This document shows positions 13,632 through 27,670 of a stretch of DNA of 64,000 nt, one piece after another; the stretch's first letter is position 1, and the number at the start of each line of letters is the position of its first letter. The position numbers and the translations under genes are program-made. This DNA comes from Mesorhabditis belari. Taxonomy: Eukaryota > Nematoda > Chromadorea > Rhabditida > Rhabditidae. Below the pieces are notes generated by a model. It did no database searches and was not told the origin of the DNA. It saw nothing but the letters and a program-made list of their open reading frames with translations. Location of the stretch: contig CAUEEP010000900.1 of the NCBI GenBank assembly GCA_958450365.1, positions 186,001 to 250,000 of the forward strand, written 5' to 3'.

Positions 13632-13995
13632 AAAATCTACCTGCTAAAACGATTTCCGTTGCCATTCCAGAAATCACAATTCTAAAGATTACAGAAATGA
13701 ATGGGTTTTCGAAACAGAAACAACGACCTCTCCTTTTGTTCAATTTCCCAAAAAAGTTGAATGAATTTAAAAACTTTTTTATTTCAAAATGTAGAGGGGA
13801 TCTTCAGCTTTCGAATAATATATAACACTCATATAAATCTCTTCGATATCTTGAGAAATTTACAAAATATTAAAACACGCGCATTCATAACTGGACAACC
13901 CAATAAAACAATTTCAAATTTTACAACAAAATCTACCTGCTAAAACGATTTCCCTTGCCATTCCAGAAATTACAATTCTAAAGATTACAGAAATG
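13632..13995. mobile_element. Insertion with duplicated CUB-like exon 2 (copy A only)
   Basis: The segment around CUB-like exon 2 occurs twice, at about 13632-13700 and 13928-13995, with about 230 bp between. The insert ends in TTGGGTTGTCCAGTTATGAA (minus strand, near 13885-13904), which resembles a mariner-type terminus. Copy B has a single exon 2 and no insert. The long target duplication is not the TA expected of mariner, so a more complex event is implied. Confidence 0.55.
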
Positions 13996-14170
13996 ATCTA
14001 AAAGATTGAGATAAAGCTTAACTCACAAACAAAATTGATCTTCAGGCACTTCTAGCTCAGACACAAAATCATCAGTTGATAAAGAAATGATCGAATTTGG
14101 TGACAATCTCATTTCTTTATAAGAACATGGAGAAATCATAGAATATAGAAAAGAACAATGAAATATTAAG
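13938..14170 (-). pseudogene. CUB-like gene, first two exons, copy A (damaged start)
   Basis: The minus strand holds the homologue of exon 1 (NSIISLSTDDFVSELEVPED) and exon 2 (GMAREIVLAG) of the CUB-like membrane gene at 39683. The first part of the signal-peptide exon, including the ATG, has been replaced. No downstream exons of that gene follow; PFKFB exons come next on the same strand. Confidence 0.6.
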
Positions 14171-14495
14171 AAATTGGCTAATGGCTTACTAAACTGGCCG
14201 GTGTGCCAGCAGAGACGCGTTTGCTAGGGTTTAAAGTACAAGAAAGTTCATTGTTGCTGTTGAAGTTGAAAGTTGTTGAAGTTTTTATGAATTTGGTGAT
14301 TTTTTATTCACAATCAACAATGGTAGACTTTAAACAGAGTCCAATAACCTAATAATTCAATCCCTTGATTCTACCAAACAAAAAAAAGTCCCATTCGACA
14401 AATCCCTCAAGAAAAAACGCCATGATTTTCTCAGTAATTCCACCTGTCAAACTTCAATCACCTTTTCTGATAGAATATCTCATTTCCTTTTCAAT

Positions 14496-16883
14496 ATGAG
14501 CTTTAATATCACTCAATCGATTGCTTACGAAACACCAACATCCTACATCACTTTTATGGCAGTTTTTGGAGTTTTTGGCGGTATTGTGAACTTGTCAACT
14601 CTTTACGTGATCATCGTTGCAACGCCGACGAATATGAAAGGATATAAGCCGCATTTGATGTGGCATCAGGTATAAAGCTTCTGGGTTTAGGCTTTAGATC
14701 AATACTATCAAATATTGATCAAAGACTTGAGTTTGATTGCTTGTCAAGGCTTTGATAGGCCGGTACAACTCTATAAAAAGCTTATAGCAATGTCAAAAGT
14801 TGAACAGGATTGGGATTGAAAAAGATTTACAAAGAACTCAAGCTTTTGAAAAATCATATCAGTCACAACATTCAGTACAATTGTCTCAGATGAACTCGAG
14901 TCAATCTTATCAACGAATTCAGATCTTATCTATCATTTTCGAACTTCTCCTTCACACAGCCATTCCGGAGGTGTTTTTCCCAACAATATCTTGCAAATTG
15001 CATGGTCCTCTTTTGGACAATCGTCGGTCTTCCATTCAAGCGATTCTTTGTTTGTTTTAAATACTTAAAGTAAATGTATACTACCCTAAATAGTTTTATT
15101 ATAACTAATGAATATAACTGAATAACTGACTAGTGAATATGTATAAATACACAAATAAACCTTGTAATTTTAGGAAATTAGTGCAATTTGTCTAATCATT
15201 CTCGTCATGGCTACTATTCAATGTGTCATTTATCGACATCGACAAGTTTTAGCCGCAAAACATTGGTTAAAGTTTGTTTAGTGCTCCAAATGATCTGTGT
15301 TTTCCAATTTTTGAGCAAAAAAACATAAAATTCTTGAGATTTCGCAAATCTACCTGGATTTTTCTCGGTCTCCTTCATTACATTCTATGGCCATTATTCG
15401 CTTTCTATTGCTCAGAGATTATGTCAACGAATTTATCTCCAACAAATGCTCAAATAATAGTGGATGTAGGTGATTTGTGATCCCTATTCATTCATCAATT
15501 CTAGACATGGCCTGAGTATTCTTTTTTAAAGAATGACTCAAATATTTGGATAATTATCCCGGAGCCACTTGCCCCACCAATCATCAATTCGACGTCGGAG
15601 TACGGGATTATTGTGATTATTTTAGTTCTAGCACCCGAGGCTTTGATTTTGGTGAGTTGAAGATGTTGATGGCTCGTCGGGCAATTGGGAATCCTTAACT
15701 TTAAAGTATTGGCTAAGTATGCTAACTATTTGACCTAGTGCTTTCAAATGAAAGTCAAGTAATTTGACTGAAGGCTTGACTTTTAAGCTGCACAATGGTT
15801 TAACAGCTTCTAGAATTTCTCTCAAAAATCAAAATTAAGATAATCTTGGGGCAAAAAATTGGTCCCAGGAATTTGGGCATATTAATGGGCCAAAACCGGC
15901 TTGCTCCGGGAGCTGATCAAAACAGCGCCACAGCAAAAGTAGCCCCTCCGCGGTTAAGTTTCCATGCGCTTCTTGATTATTATTAGATGTAGAATAAAAT
16001 TATCTACTATTGCATACTTTGGGACCACTTAAAACAGAATTGGCGCCGAGGAAACCTCAGTTAGCCTCTTTTTGAACCCTTTTTGGTATTTTTTCATCGC
16101 TGTTTCGATCAGCTCCCTCGGTCCCTCACCGCTTCTTCCTGATTCCAAAAGAAACGGATATCTATCAGCGACGTTTGCCAGATCGCAGGCGATTACGTGT
16201 TCGCACAAAGAATACCTCGTCATTCACTCGTCACTCTTCACCGGGAATTTTCTTTTGCTTTGCAGATGCTATAAAAAGAAGATATTAAGCTGTAAATTTC
16301 TGCCCGGGGGTTTTCGGAGTCGGGGATTCGAGCGGAGATATTCATTTTATCGATTTGAACGAAACTTTTCTGGTTTTCGGAACCGATTCGATTGAATATA
16401 GACATTCAGACAATTTCCAGGCCTTTTTCCTCACCTGGCACTCTTTTTACCTTCTCGAGGCACAGTCGACAAAATTGAGTGAACGCACGAAAATGCTACA
16501 ACGAAAGCTTCTTGTCGCTCTTATAATGCAGGTGAAATTTGGATAATTTTGTGCAATTGTAGCCAGAGTTGGCCTCGAAAAGTCATCAATTCAGATTTTC
16601 ATCCCATTTTTGACCATTGCTTTCCCTTGGTTACTTTATGCGGCTGTTGTGGGGTTGAAATTGATCATACCGCAATGTTTGTTTGAAATAATTTTCATTG
16701 TTACTGAATACTCATTTAGATATTCTCAATTTCGCCTTATTGATAAACAGTACGCACGCAATGACGTCATCGATATTCATTTGGGGATTCACTGAACCAT
16801 ATCGAAAATTTCTCACTCACTCGTGGAAACGATTTCGAAACGTCATTCCATCAAGTCGCTCAGTTTCAGTTGTTCACATTTGA
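14496..16883 (+). pseudogene. srh-like chemoreceptor srh1-B, single-base frameshift
   Basis: Starts MSFNITQSIAYETPTSYITF at 14496 (exon 1 14496-14669), with all eight exons colinear with srh1-A and the stop at 16881-16883. Exon 2 (from 14923) has one extra T in the run after GGTCCTC near 15010. It converts LHGPLWTIVGLP to LHGPLLDNRR and leads to an early stop. Exons 3-8 stay open (for example TWPEYSFLKNDSNIWIIIP and INSTHAMTSSIFIWGFTEP). Because the lesion is one base in a homopolymer, this could still be an intact gene with an assembly error. Confidence 0.75.
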
Positions 16884-16962
16884 TTTGATTTTGATACAAG
16901 TTTCAACATCTTTAATGCCATTCACATATCGATGAATATCGATGCTAAGTGTGAGCACTACG

Positions 16963-17055
16963 CCAGACCATGGCCGAGTGGTGCCAGAGCATGACCCTCT
17001 CTCAAAAGAACAGAAGAGAGGTCGCGGGTTCGACTCCTCTCCTCTCCGACTCCTC
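16963..17055 (+). tRNA. tRNA-Leu/Ser-like sequence, copy B
   Basis: Same A box, anticodon-like stem and B box as at 2501-2592. Differences lie mainly in the 3' flank after the B box, where copy B reads CCAGCTCTTTTGG. The acceptor arm does not pair, so it is probably not functional. Confidence 0.35.
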
Positions 17056-17136
17056 CAGCTCTTTTGGTTTTTTGCTCCAAAAGCAGCAGTGCAGCTGCTG
17101 GTTCTTAGATAAACATATTAGTTTCATTAAAAATAC

Positions 17137-18558
17137 TTGTAAAACTAAAGCTGTCAATGGTTTTTTTTGTAAACGTTTCGTTTTTTCGCTCAACTCTAGA
17201 CGACCAGTGTTGAGAAGATGAAAGGCGTGGATTGTGCAAGAGATACCCTGAACTGATTTGTAATATGACAGAAAGCAAAAGAAAACTATTTAAATGAATA
17301 AACTGTTACCAACCAGACTCATCAGTTCAACCGCAACAAACACAATGAAACCAAAAATGCCGATGAGCGAGGAGAAGTTGAGAATTGGTGGTAAGAATGG
17401 TTTTGCATTCGCAAATATTACTTCTGGCTCGTTGAGCAAATAGGTGTAAGCTGGGTAATGCTGAAAGCTGATAATGAACTGCTAGAATTGTTGTGGATTT
17501 TGTGCTCTTGCAAACGAACGTTTTCTGGGACACCGGAATGAGTCTGGACGAGCTAAGTGTGCCAAAAAAGTGGTCGTTATTACGTACAAAGTACGGAAAG
17601 AAAAATGTGATTTTAAGTGCCAGTAATTTGCTAGTATTGTACCAGTATTAGTGAATTGTTAAACTGATTATCTTGTCACTATCGAAATAGTCTCTCAAGT
17701 TGACCCACCTCCGCCAAATCAGCTTCTGATGCCATTTGGAAATCAGTCACTTGAAAGCAATAGACGACGAAAATTGGCAGAATTGTATAATGAATGCAGG
17801 TAATGAAAATCCACATTTCTTTTCGGAATCTGAAAATCGAAAGATCAGCTCCTCAATTGCCTCAAGAAATGATTGAATGGTAGAATTTGTCGATGGCGAT
17901 AAACGACACATTGAGCTGTAGCGAGCACCATCCAGATAGCGGAGAATGCGGCAAATTGCTAGAAAATATAAGTAGAGAATGGATTACGGTAGCAATTACA
18001 TTTTTTACGGACAAGATTAGGGTATATTTGTTGGTATGTTTTATAAAAAACACTTTGAAAAGGAACACAAAATAGTAGCTCAGAGGATTACGGTAATGCT
18101 TTTAGATCTATGTAAGATCTATTTAATCACAGTCTAATCAACCTGAATCAGTTTTGGACTGATGCCGAACACTTGAGACAAAAACCCATTGGAGCTGGGA
18201 AGTAAAGTTCAATCAAAGCCCCGTGGAGGGTGAATTCGAAAGAGATTGACCAGATCTAAAGTGAATATTGGATAAATACTGAATAACAATCCTAATTGAT
18301 TAGCTGGTGCGGTAGCTTTAGTCTCAAACTTGTCTATGAAGCTTGTGAAATCTGCTGTTCGGTTCGGTAACCGTTATTTATTCATCTTGCTTCAAAACCA
18401 ACCAGATACCAAACAATATGATACTTGTAATCTTTCATATTTGCCGGTGATAATGTCAAAATCGCTATTAGAGTTAAAAAATTGAAAATCGTGCTGATGA
18501 CAAAAGTAATGTTCATAAAAAGAATGTATAAAGTTGGTCTTTCATGAAAAGTCGACAT
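17137..18558 (-). pseudogene. srh-like chemoreceptor srh2-B, truncated and frameshifted
   Basis: Colinear with srh2-A: exon 1 starts at 18558 and the last recognisable exon (LSEKTKRLQKKPLTALVLQ) ends at 17137. It shares the 13-bp deletion in exon 2 and the loss of the two C-terminal exons, so both defects are older than the tandem duplication. Confidence 0.75.
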
Positions 18559-18935
18559 TGATAAATATTGAGATATTGTAAGTATTGAATTATTGATAAA
18601 TATTGAAAAATTACGTATAAAATGGTAAAGAAAAAGTCGGCCATTAGACGAAAACAGGTGAAAAACTCGATTTTCCTTGTGCTGGAATTGACTTTGGCTT
18701 AGCTTTTTGCTTAGCTTTTTGCCTAGATACCTGAAATTCATAGAGCATATGAACTCTAATTTTTGATTGATAAAGGAACTTTTGACGAAAATGAGCTGTA
18801 CTTGGGATAATTGACTTTCTGATATGTCAAAAATAGCTTAATAGTTGGTTTATCTTTAAACTGTCAACCCTTTGGCTGTCTTGATTGAAGTTGCTTGGTT
18901 GCTAACTGATCTTGAATGAAGCGATCAAATAAATC

Positions 18936-19000
18936 CAATGAATCAAATGAATCAAATGAATCAAATGAATCAAATGAATCAAATGAATCAATCCATATCA
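18936..19000. repeat. 9-bp minisatellite (AATCAAATG), copy B
   Basis: Same array as at 4482-4560 but with about two fewer units, so copy number has changed since the duplication. The following 19001-19505 shows no gene. Confidence 0.88.
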
Positions 19001-19505
19001 ATGATCAATCAAATGAATCAATCAAAATCCTCAGCCAAGACTCCGAATATTGAAATTGAAAGCTGATAATGAACTGCTATAATTTTTGTGTACTTTGTGC
19101 TCTTGCAAGCGTTTTTTGATCTATTAGTTATCTTAAACGAATCCGAATCAAGACCAAAATGGCTCTATCCAATATGAGATCCAATATAGGATCTAAACCA
19201 ATATGAGATCGAAAATTCTAGATTTGATCTTTGATTTGACCGGATTAGACTGAAGTATTACTTTTCATACTTTCCATTCTGATTCATTGCTTATTCATTC
19301 TCATTCTTTTTTATCTTCTCAAGCTGTTTATTTCATTTTCTCACTCAATTCGTAGAGAGAAAAAACAGAGAAAAAAAGCAGAATCTTGTCAATGAGCAAT
19401 GGTGAATGGTGAATGGCTTAGACTGTCTTCTGTCTTTGTTGTAGCATCGATATTCATCGATATGTGAATGGCATTAAAGTTGTTCAAACTTTTATCAAAA
19501 TCAAA

Positions 19506-20860
19506 TCAAATGTGAACAACTGAAACTGAGCGACTTGATGGAATGACGTTTCGAAATCGTTTCCACGACTGAGTGAGAAATTTTCGATATGGTTCAGTGA
19601 ATCCCCAAATGAATATCGATGACGTCATTGCGTGCGTACTGTTTATCAATCAGGCGAAATTGAGAATATCTAAATGAGTATTCAAAATAGTAAAGGAAAT
19701 GATCTAAACAAACATTGCGGTATGATCAATTTCAACCCCACAACAGCCGCATAAAGTAACCAAGGGAAAGCAATTGTCAAAAATGGGATGAAAATCTGAA
19801 TTGATCACTTGCAATTGCACAAAATTATCCAAATTTCACCTGCATTATAAGAGCAACAAGAAGCTTTCGTTGTAGCATTTTCGTGCGTTCACTCAATTTT
19901 GTCGACTGTGCCTCGAGAAGGTAAAAAGAGTGCCAGGTGAGGAAAAAGGCCTGGAAATTGTCTGAATGTCTATATTCAATCGAATCGGTTCCGAAAACCA
20001 GAAAAGTTTCGTTCAAATCGATAAAATGAATATCTCCGCTCGAATCCCCGACTCCGAAAACCCCCGGGCAGAAATTTACAGCTTAATATCTTCTTTTTAT
20101 AGCATCTGCAAAGCAAAAGAAAATTCCCGGTGAAGAGTGACGAGTGAATGACGAGGTATTCTTTGTGCGAACACGTAATCGCCTGCGATCTGGCAAACGC
20201 CGCTGATAGATGTCCGTTTCTTTTGGAAAGAGGAAGAAGTGGTGAGGGACCGAGGGAGCCGATCGAAACAGCGATGAAAAAATACCAAAAAGGGTTCAAA
20301 AAGAGGTTAACTGAGGTTTCCTCGACAACAATTCTGTCTTAAGTGATCCCAAAGTATGCAAAATGTAGATAATTTTATTCTGCATCCAATAATAATCAAG
20401 AAGCACATAGAAACTTAACCGCGGAGGGGCTACTTTTGCTGTGGCGCTGTTTTGATCAGCTCCCTGAGCAAGCCGGTTTTGGCCCATTAATATGCCCAAA
20501 TTCCTGGGACCAATTTTTTGCCCCAAAATTGGCTTGATTTTGATTTTTGATAGAAATTCTAGAACCTGTTAAACCATTGTGCAACTTAATAATCAAGCCT
20601 TCAGTCAAATTACTTGACTTTCATTTGAAAGCACTAGGTCAAATAGTTAGCATACTTAGCCAATACTTTAAAGTTAAGGATTCCCAATTGCCCGACGAGC
20701 CATCAACATCTTCAACTCACCAAAATCAAAGCCTCGGGTGCTAGAACTAAAATAATCACAATAATCCCGTACTCCGACGTCGAATTGATGATTGGTGGGG
20801 CAAGTGGCTCCGGGATAATTATCCAAATGTTTGAGTCATTCTTTAAAAAGAATATTCAGG
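19506..20860 (-). pseudogene. Inverted partial srh1 copy, exons 5-8, copy B
   Basis: Same structure as 5069-6440. Exon 5 has a five-T instead of six-T run (near 20845), a frameshift different from the extra C in copy A. Ends at the srh1 exon 8 stop equivalent at 19506. Confidence 0.72.
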
Positions 20861-20904
20861 CAACGTCTAGAATTGATGAATGAATAGGGACCACAAATCA
20901 CCTA

Positions 20905-23900
20905 CATCGTATATATACTTTATCCGACAAGGAAAAGTGACAATGCAAACAGATTGAACAGCGTAGACGAAGAAAGATAATTGATATACAAACACAACTA
21001 CAATTAGACACGTGTATATATGTCATTAAAAACTAATTTAAAATTGACAGAGCTACAAGATCGAGCTTATATATTGAGGATTTAAAATAGTTCAGAGACG
21101 AAAAAATATCACAAGGTAACTTATTCCAAATACGAGGAACACGACAAGCAAAAGAATGATACAGTTGGCGGTTATGAAAGCTTTGAAAGGGGGTAATCTG
21201 AAAGTTGTGACTACGAGTTCTTCTGGCGTGATTCGAAATCTTAAAGAGTCCTTTAAGTTCCGGATGAGAGTTAGGAGAGAAGATGATTTTATAGCATAAG
21301 ACCAAATCAAAATAAATGCGGCGATGGGATAAGGGTTTAAGGTCAAAAAGAGCAAGTCGATCAGAATAGCAAGGAATTTCTTTCGATGGGAAACAACGGG
21401 CATACGCCCTCCTACTGAAACGACGCTGAACGCTCTCAACCAAGGAAATTAACTTTTGGAGGCAGGGAGACCAAACAAAAGTGGCGTACTCGAGCAAAGG
21501 GCGGCAGTAGGTAATGAACGCTTTACGATAAGTAGCAATTGAGGGAAAACAAACAGCGCGAAGTATAAGGTTTGAGATGCGAAAAGCTTTTTTTTTGCCA
21601 TCTGTTCAATATGAGTGTTGAATTTAAGAGAGGGAACAAGTAAAACACCAAGATCTTTGATTGGGTCGTCAGAAGTGGCTTCAGATAAAGTGATATTCCC
21701 TAACTTAAGAGTAAAATGGGAAGGACCAAATGTTACTTGTCTACATTTTTCGACGGCAATTTTCAGCTGCCAGGTTATGCTCCATTTTAGGATCGAGTCT
21801 AAATCTCTCTGAAGATAATAAAGACCATATTGGGTGTTTGATCGGGGGATTTTGCGATAAAGTTTTAAATCATCTGCATAGAGACGCACCATGGTACCGG
21901 GAGTTAAAGAACTATGAATATCGTTGATATAAATAAGGAAAAGTAGAGGACCTAAAACACTCCCTTGCGGAACACCACTAGAGATGGTAAACTCGTTTGA
22001 GAGTGTATCACCGATACGAACACGGAAAGTACGACGGGAAAGCCAATTTTCGATCCATTTAACTATAAGCGGAGAAATACCTAAGGAAGTAAGCTTGGCT
22101 AGAAGGAATCGATGATTTACAGAATCAAAAGCCTTGGCAAAATCAATAAAAATACAGCAGGTTTGAGATTTGTGCGCTTTGGCCCACAACCAGTCGTGAA
22201 TTGACAAAATTAATTGATCAGAGGTAGACCTAGACTTAAGAAAACCAAACTGATTTTGGTTAAGAATTTTGTTCTCTAGCAAATGAGTGGTAATGTGATC
22301 CTTAATGATAGCTTCCATTATTTTGCATATAGATGAGGTCAAAGCGATCGGGCGATAATTCGCAAGTTGCTTACGATCGCCTTTTTTGAAAAGAGGGCAA
22401 ATTACGGCGGTTTTCCAGTCAGTGGGGACAGAACAATTTAAAAGAGAAACATTAAAAATTTTTGCAAGGATGGGGGAAATATGATATTTGGTTTGGCGAA
22501 TGATAAAAGAGGGAATATCATCGGGGGTGTAGGAAATTTTATTTGAAAGTTTGGTTATAGCTTTTTCAACAAGAGTAGGAGTGAAAATAAGTGCGGGACA
22601 GTTTGAATGGCGATTTGGGAGTAGAGGAATAACGCTAAGGTTATCAATTGAAAAAACGCTGGCGAAATAAGTTGCAAAAGAGTTTGCTATGTCTAAAGGG
22701 TTGTCTATAAGAGAATTGGAAGAAGGATTAATTATACATTTAATGGAAGAATCGTGATTTGAACTAATTTTAGAATTTATATAAGAGTAAAAAGATTTTG
22801 GATTATTGCTAAAAACGCATTTGCGTTCAATATTTGCCTCAAATTTCATCACCTGCTTACGCAAAGTATATTCTAAACGCGCATAAAAGGGAGTATGCCT
22901 AAGATGCCAAGCTTTCTCTAACCTAACCTTTGCTCGAGTAATATGAGGCGGAGGAAAAAAGCTACCTTTGGTCGAGAGCGGAATGTGTTCAATCAGCAAT
23001 TTGTGCATCGTATCAGTGAGGAGGGCGTAGCACACGTTGATATCCGTGTCGAATCGAGGCCTGAAGAGGAGATTGAAATTTACTAAAGAAAACGATATAG
23101 CATTGAAATCACCTCTCCAATAAGCACGAATAGGATTGGCGCCTATGGGAGAAACGATAGGATTTACAACAAAACGGAAGGTCAAAGCAAAGTGATCGGA
23201 GCCTCCAATAGGTGGCAGAGGGGAAATTTCAGAAAGAAGATGAGGCGAATCGGATAGGATTAAATCAAGAACATGATCACTTCTCCGAAAAGTAGGGAAG
23301 TTATTTAAAATTTTAAGACTATTTGACATGAGAAATCTAGACAAATGAGGAAATCGAGAGAGATTTAGGGGGCAATTTTGTTTTTGAGAAGATAAGATGG
23401 TAAAATTAAAATCCCCAGCAAAGCAATTAGATTTACAGGGTCAAAATATTGATCTAACAGGTTAAAAAAGCTGATGGTATCTAAAGGGTTAACATCTGGG
23501 GCACGATACACAACAAATAAACGGAAAGCAGTATTACCTAAATTAAAATCAACAATCAGAATGTCACATCCAGAAAGACTCGTACTCAAAACAAGATTTG
23601 AAATTATTTTGCGCGAGATAAAAAGAATAACGCCGCCGCCACGAACTCTAGTATTGCTATTACGGTCACAACGAAAAATTGAGTAATTAGATGAAGGATC
23701 AAAAAGGGAAGAGGGGCAAGAATCGTTAAGCCAGGTTTCACAAAACGCTAAGAAATCAAAATGTTTTGAGCGGGTCAAAAATTGCACATAAGAAAGGCGT
23801 TTTCTGGAAACAATTGAGTGAACATTGGCAAAAATAAAAGAAAACAATGCAGTAGGGTCATTTATCCTGGTGATGTTGGGGGTGGCGAATGAGGGTGGGA

Positions 23901-24105
23901 AGCCGCTGGGACGGCGACCTTCGCAAACTTTGATGAAGGGTTTCCGCCAGGCGTGTCTGAGTTGGCCAATCATCGAATAGATGTATCCAAAAGGTGTTGA
24001 AACGATTACCGATCGTTTCAGCCCATTTGATTTCTTTAAGAGAAAGAAAATTGCCAGTACAATCATTCGAAATGTTTCTAACACTCTCCCCCCCCCTCCC
24101 CCCAC
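20905..24105 (-). mobile_element. CR1/jockey-type LINE, nearly intact copy B
   Basis: AP endonuclease frame at 24105-23365, with CETWLNDSCP and then GDFN after a shift near 23430. A 631-codon RT frame covers 23344-21449 with GVPQGSVLGPLLFLIYINDI and LYADDLKLY. The C-terminal frame is 21497-21033, with LEYATFVWSPCLQK and ending in RIWNKLPCDIFSS. Only two frame breaks separate these parts, one near 23430 and one at a nine-A run (minus strand, about 21590-21600, after QMAKK). Undone, they would give one polyprotein of roughly 1000 residues, the usual size for this class. Transposes through an RNA copy. Lies between the inverted srh1 fragment and the Ig/TSP gene. Confidence 0.88.
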
Positions 24106-24126
24106 AAGCCTATAGTACTAATTTAG

Positions 24127-26713
24127 CCAACTACTACACCAGCGATTCGCGAGGGAGACAATGTATTAGGTGATCTGATAAATCCGAAAGGATTTCCGTC
24201 TGGGGTGTAGCTTATTGTCGTTTTTTGGTACGTAGAATAACTTGAAATTCAATGTTTATGTTTAATTTTTAGCTTCCTTTGCTTCAGAATTCGTTCCCTT
24301 TCCCGTATACCGACAATATCAGATCGTTTCGATTATGGAGGTTTGTGGGTTCAAGAAATAAATGGATTTCCAGCTTGTTACTTGTTTCTAGCGTAAAATA
24401 AACTTATGCAGTAGTACTATAACAATTAGCAATGCCTTTACTGCTGCTAAATTACAAAATTTAATAATTTTGCGTTTTAGGTATAAGCATCATGGTTTGC
24501 AAGGCGCCGTAGTGGCTGAATGTAGCGAGAATGGCCTTCCAATGAAGGTTAATATAAACTTTGTATAAACAATAAAGGTTTCTTTAGGTAAAACACATCT
24601 ATTACTGGCCTGGCGATCATATTTCGTTCACGTGCAAAGTTTGTCAACGGTTAGTTTCGTCCATAGAATCTAAATAAAATGTTCTGTTCGAATTTTAGAG
24701 GTCTCGATTCAAATGGAAAGATCAAGACGTGGGGTTGGGCCGCAAAAGTATACGATTTTTTCGATCATTACGAGAAGAATAAGGTACAATTCTTTTCGAT
24801 TTTCTGCTATTGTTGCCACATTTAGAAGTTGCAACACGCGGATGTTGGCGTGCAATTTTTCCCATCCAACTTCAAGATCAATACAGGAGTGACGGAATTC
24901 GAGGGATCAGGGGATTCTGGTCCGTCTTACATGCCCGGAAATCGGTGCGTTTGTGGTTTTTATTAAAGAAATAAGGTACTTATTGTCTTGTTTGTTTAGA
25001 AAAATTTGTCTCTTTAGAATTCAGGCCACAGAGAACGGATCTTTCCCCCATATCCGACGACAATGGTTTGAACGTATTGGCAAGACGTTTCACATTCATA
25101 ATGTAAGTTTATGTATAGTTTAGTTGTAAGTTTATCTGATTATTTTAGGCTGAAGCAAGAGCGGCTGGTGTGTATTTTTGCTACGATGACACCGGGATCA
25201 ATTTGGTATACTTTCACAGCGGCAATGAAATTTTTACCCATGTTTCGGTCCGCTATTTCTATATTCTCCACGCAATGACGCCGATCAATCGAGTGAATTG
25301 GATGGATGATGCTAATTTGAAGAATCGTCTTCAGCTGAGTCCGGATATGGGTCAGTTTTAACAATTCTTTCTAAACTTGCACATTTTAGGCAAAGTGGTT
25401 TGTGAATTGCCGGACAAAAAGGGTTTATTCCCGCTTCCATATCAATGTGGCAATGACTGCGGGAAACCGATTTATGTGAGTGATTAAGGATATTAAAGTA
25501 AATTTTATGGAAGTAAGTGCTAGTTTTTCCATTCAGCGACACTGAATATTACTAATTAACATTTAGATGTACCCGGATACTCAATGGAAATTCAACTGGC
25601 GTCCCATCATCTATAAACCCGAAAATGAGCCTCTCTGTGATAAGGGTGATCTTAAATGCGAACAATATCTGGTAATCCATTTCTTTTCAGTGCATTCTAG
25701 GTAACTTTAGAAACTTCACCCCAACACCGATGACCTAGCGATACGAAAAGTGCCGGAGACTGCGATACATCTGCATGTTTTTAAACGATCGATCAATGAT
25801 GCTAGTTTTTTTTCAAATTTCAATGAAAATAGCTAATTAAATGCCTTAAACTTCACATTTTTAGAATTAATATTTACGTTTTAGAGACCATTCTACACGG
25901 ATGTGGCGTTGGCTTTTCGATGGGAGCCGTGGAGTAGATGCGATTCGGGAAGAACACATCAACGTCGGGAGGGTGGGGGGTGTTTCGATGAATTTTAAAA
26001 GTTTAAAATCATTTAGGACACTGTGTTTTGCAGCTCGTCGATGGTAAAAAGAAAACGAACTCGGAAAATACTCATACGAAAGCAACGAGGTACGTTTTAC
26101 TGAGTTATAAGGTGACTTTAAAAAAGTAGTTTAGGTGGATGTCTCGATTGGATAGCATTTTCAGGCTTTCTGGAGGAAAGAATACGACATTTGTGAGATT
26201 GCACAGGTAAGAGTTGTTTGCGAAGATTCATACATAAAAGGAGTAAATTGCGTTTTAGTTCAACTTTGATGACGATGATCATGAATCAACCAGTGAACAC
26301 CGATTGTGGGACAAGAGAAAGATCGAAGAGTGTTCGAAAGATTGACGAGTTTTATGAACAGGTTTGTTTTACCTACTTGAATAGCCTGTTCATAAGTTCG
26401 ACTCAAGCCTTTGCCCCAATTTTTCTTTAGGTAATCTTTCCGTCGTTGGGCATCCCGGGAGAACAATTCAACCGAAAGAAATTCACATTGAACAACGAGT
26501 GGAGGGCTTGTTTTAAGTGAGAATTCTGAGATTATTTTAATTTTAATTTACGAGCTTTCTTTTGGAATTGAACTTGCGATAAAATAAGAGATAATGAGGC
26601 TGTTAAAAAAAATGTCTTTTAGATACAAACACTCGGGAGAAAATGCGGGAAGTAATGGATCGTATTCGGATATTGTTGGCACCTATGTGATCGAAACAAA
26701 GCAGTGTCCTTAA
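24127..26713 (+). CDS. Ig-like domain protein with TSP-like WxxWxxC motif, copy B (5' exons not found)
   Basis: Seventeen small exons can be joined in phase without a stop, including 24273-24340, 24481-24547, 24588-24649, 24699-24783, 24826-24944, 25018-25102, 25149-25350, 25390-25475, 25567-25671, 25885 onward, and 26623-26713 ending TAA. An Ig-like fold is suggested by HISFTCKVC, a tryptophan cluster KTWGWAAK, and ARAAGVYFCYDD. Further on come CGNDCGKPIY and ALAFRWEPWSRCDSGRTHQR followed by REG-HC across a splice, a thrombospondin-like pattern. This domain order resembles vertebrate FAM187 proteins, but I could not test that. No signal peptide or membrane span is seen; the N-terminal exons may have been displaced by the LINE. 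The donor after the WEPWSRC exon is uncertain (GTGGGG). Confidence 0.65.
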
Positions 26714-26973
26714 ACTGTATTTAAAATGATAAAATGATTACTGTATATAAATGTTTCTTTGAAAGAATTCATGAAACTCTGTCTTTTGTTTTCTTTGTTT
26801 TTGGTAGCCAACAAATGTTCTTTGTACACAAGTTCTGGAAAATTTGCTTTATTTGACAAGATATCTCTTTTGATCGACTAGTGTTTTGTTCGGCAATGGC
26901 GGTTCTAGGCTGGGATTTTTACCGGTAGAAAGTGGCAAAAGTAAAATCGAAAAGAAAACATTCCTAAAAGAAT

Positions 26974-27670
<697 letters not shown>

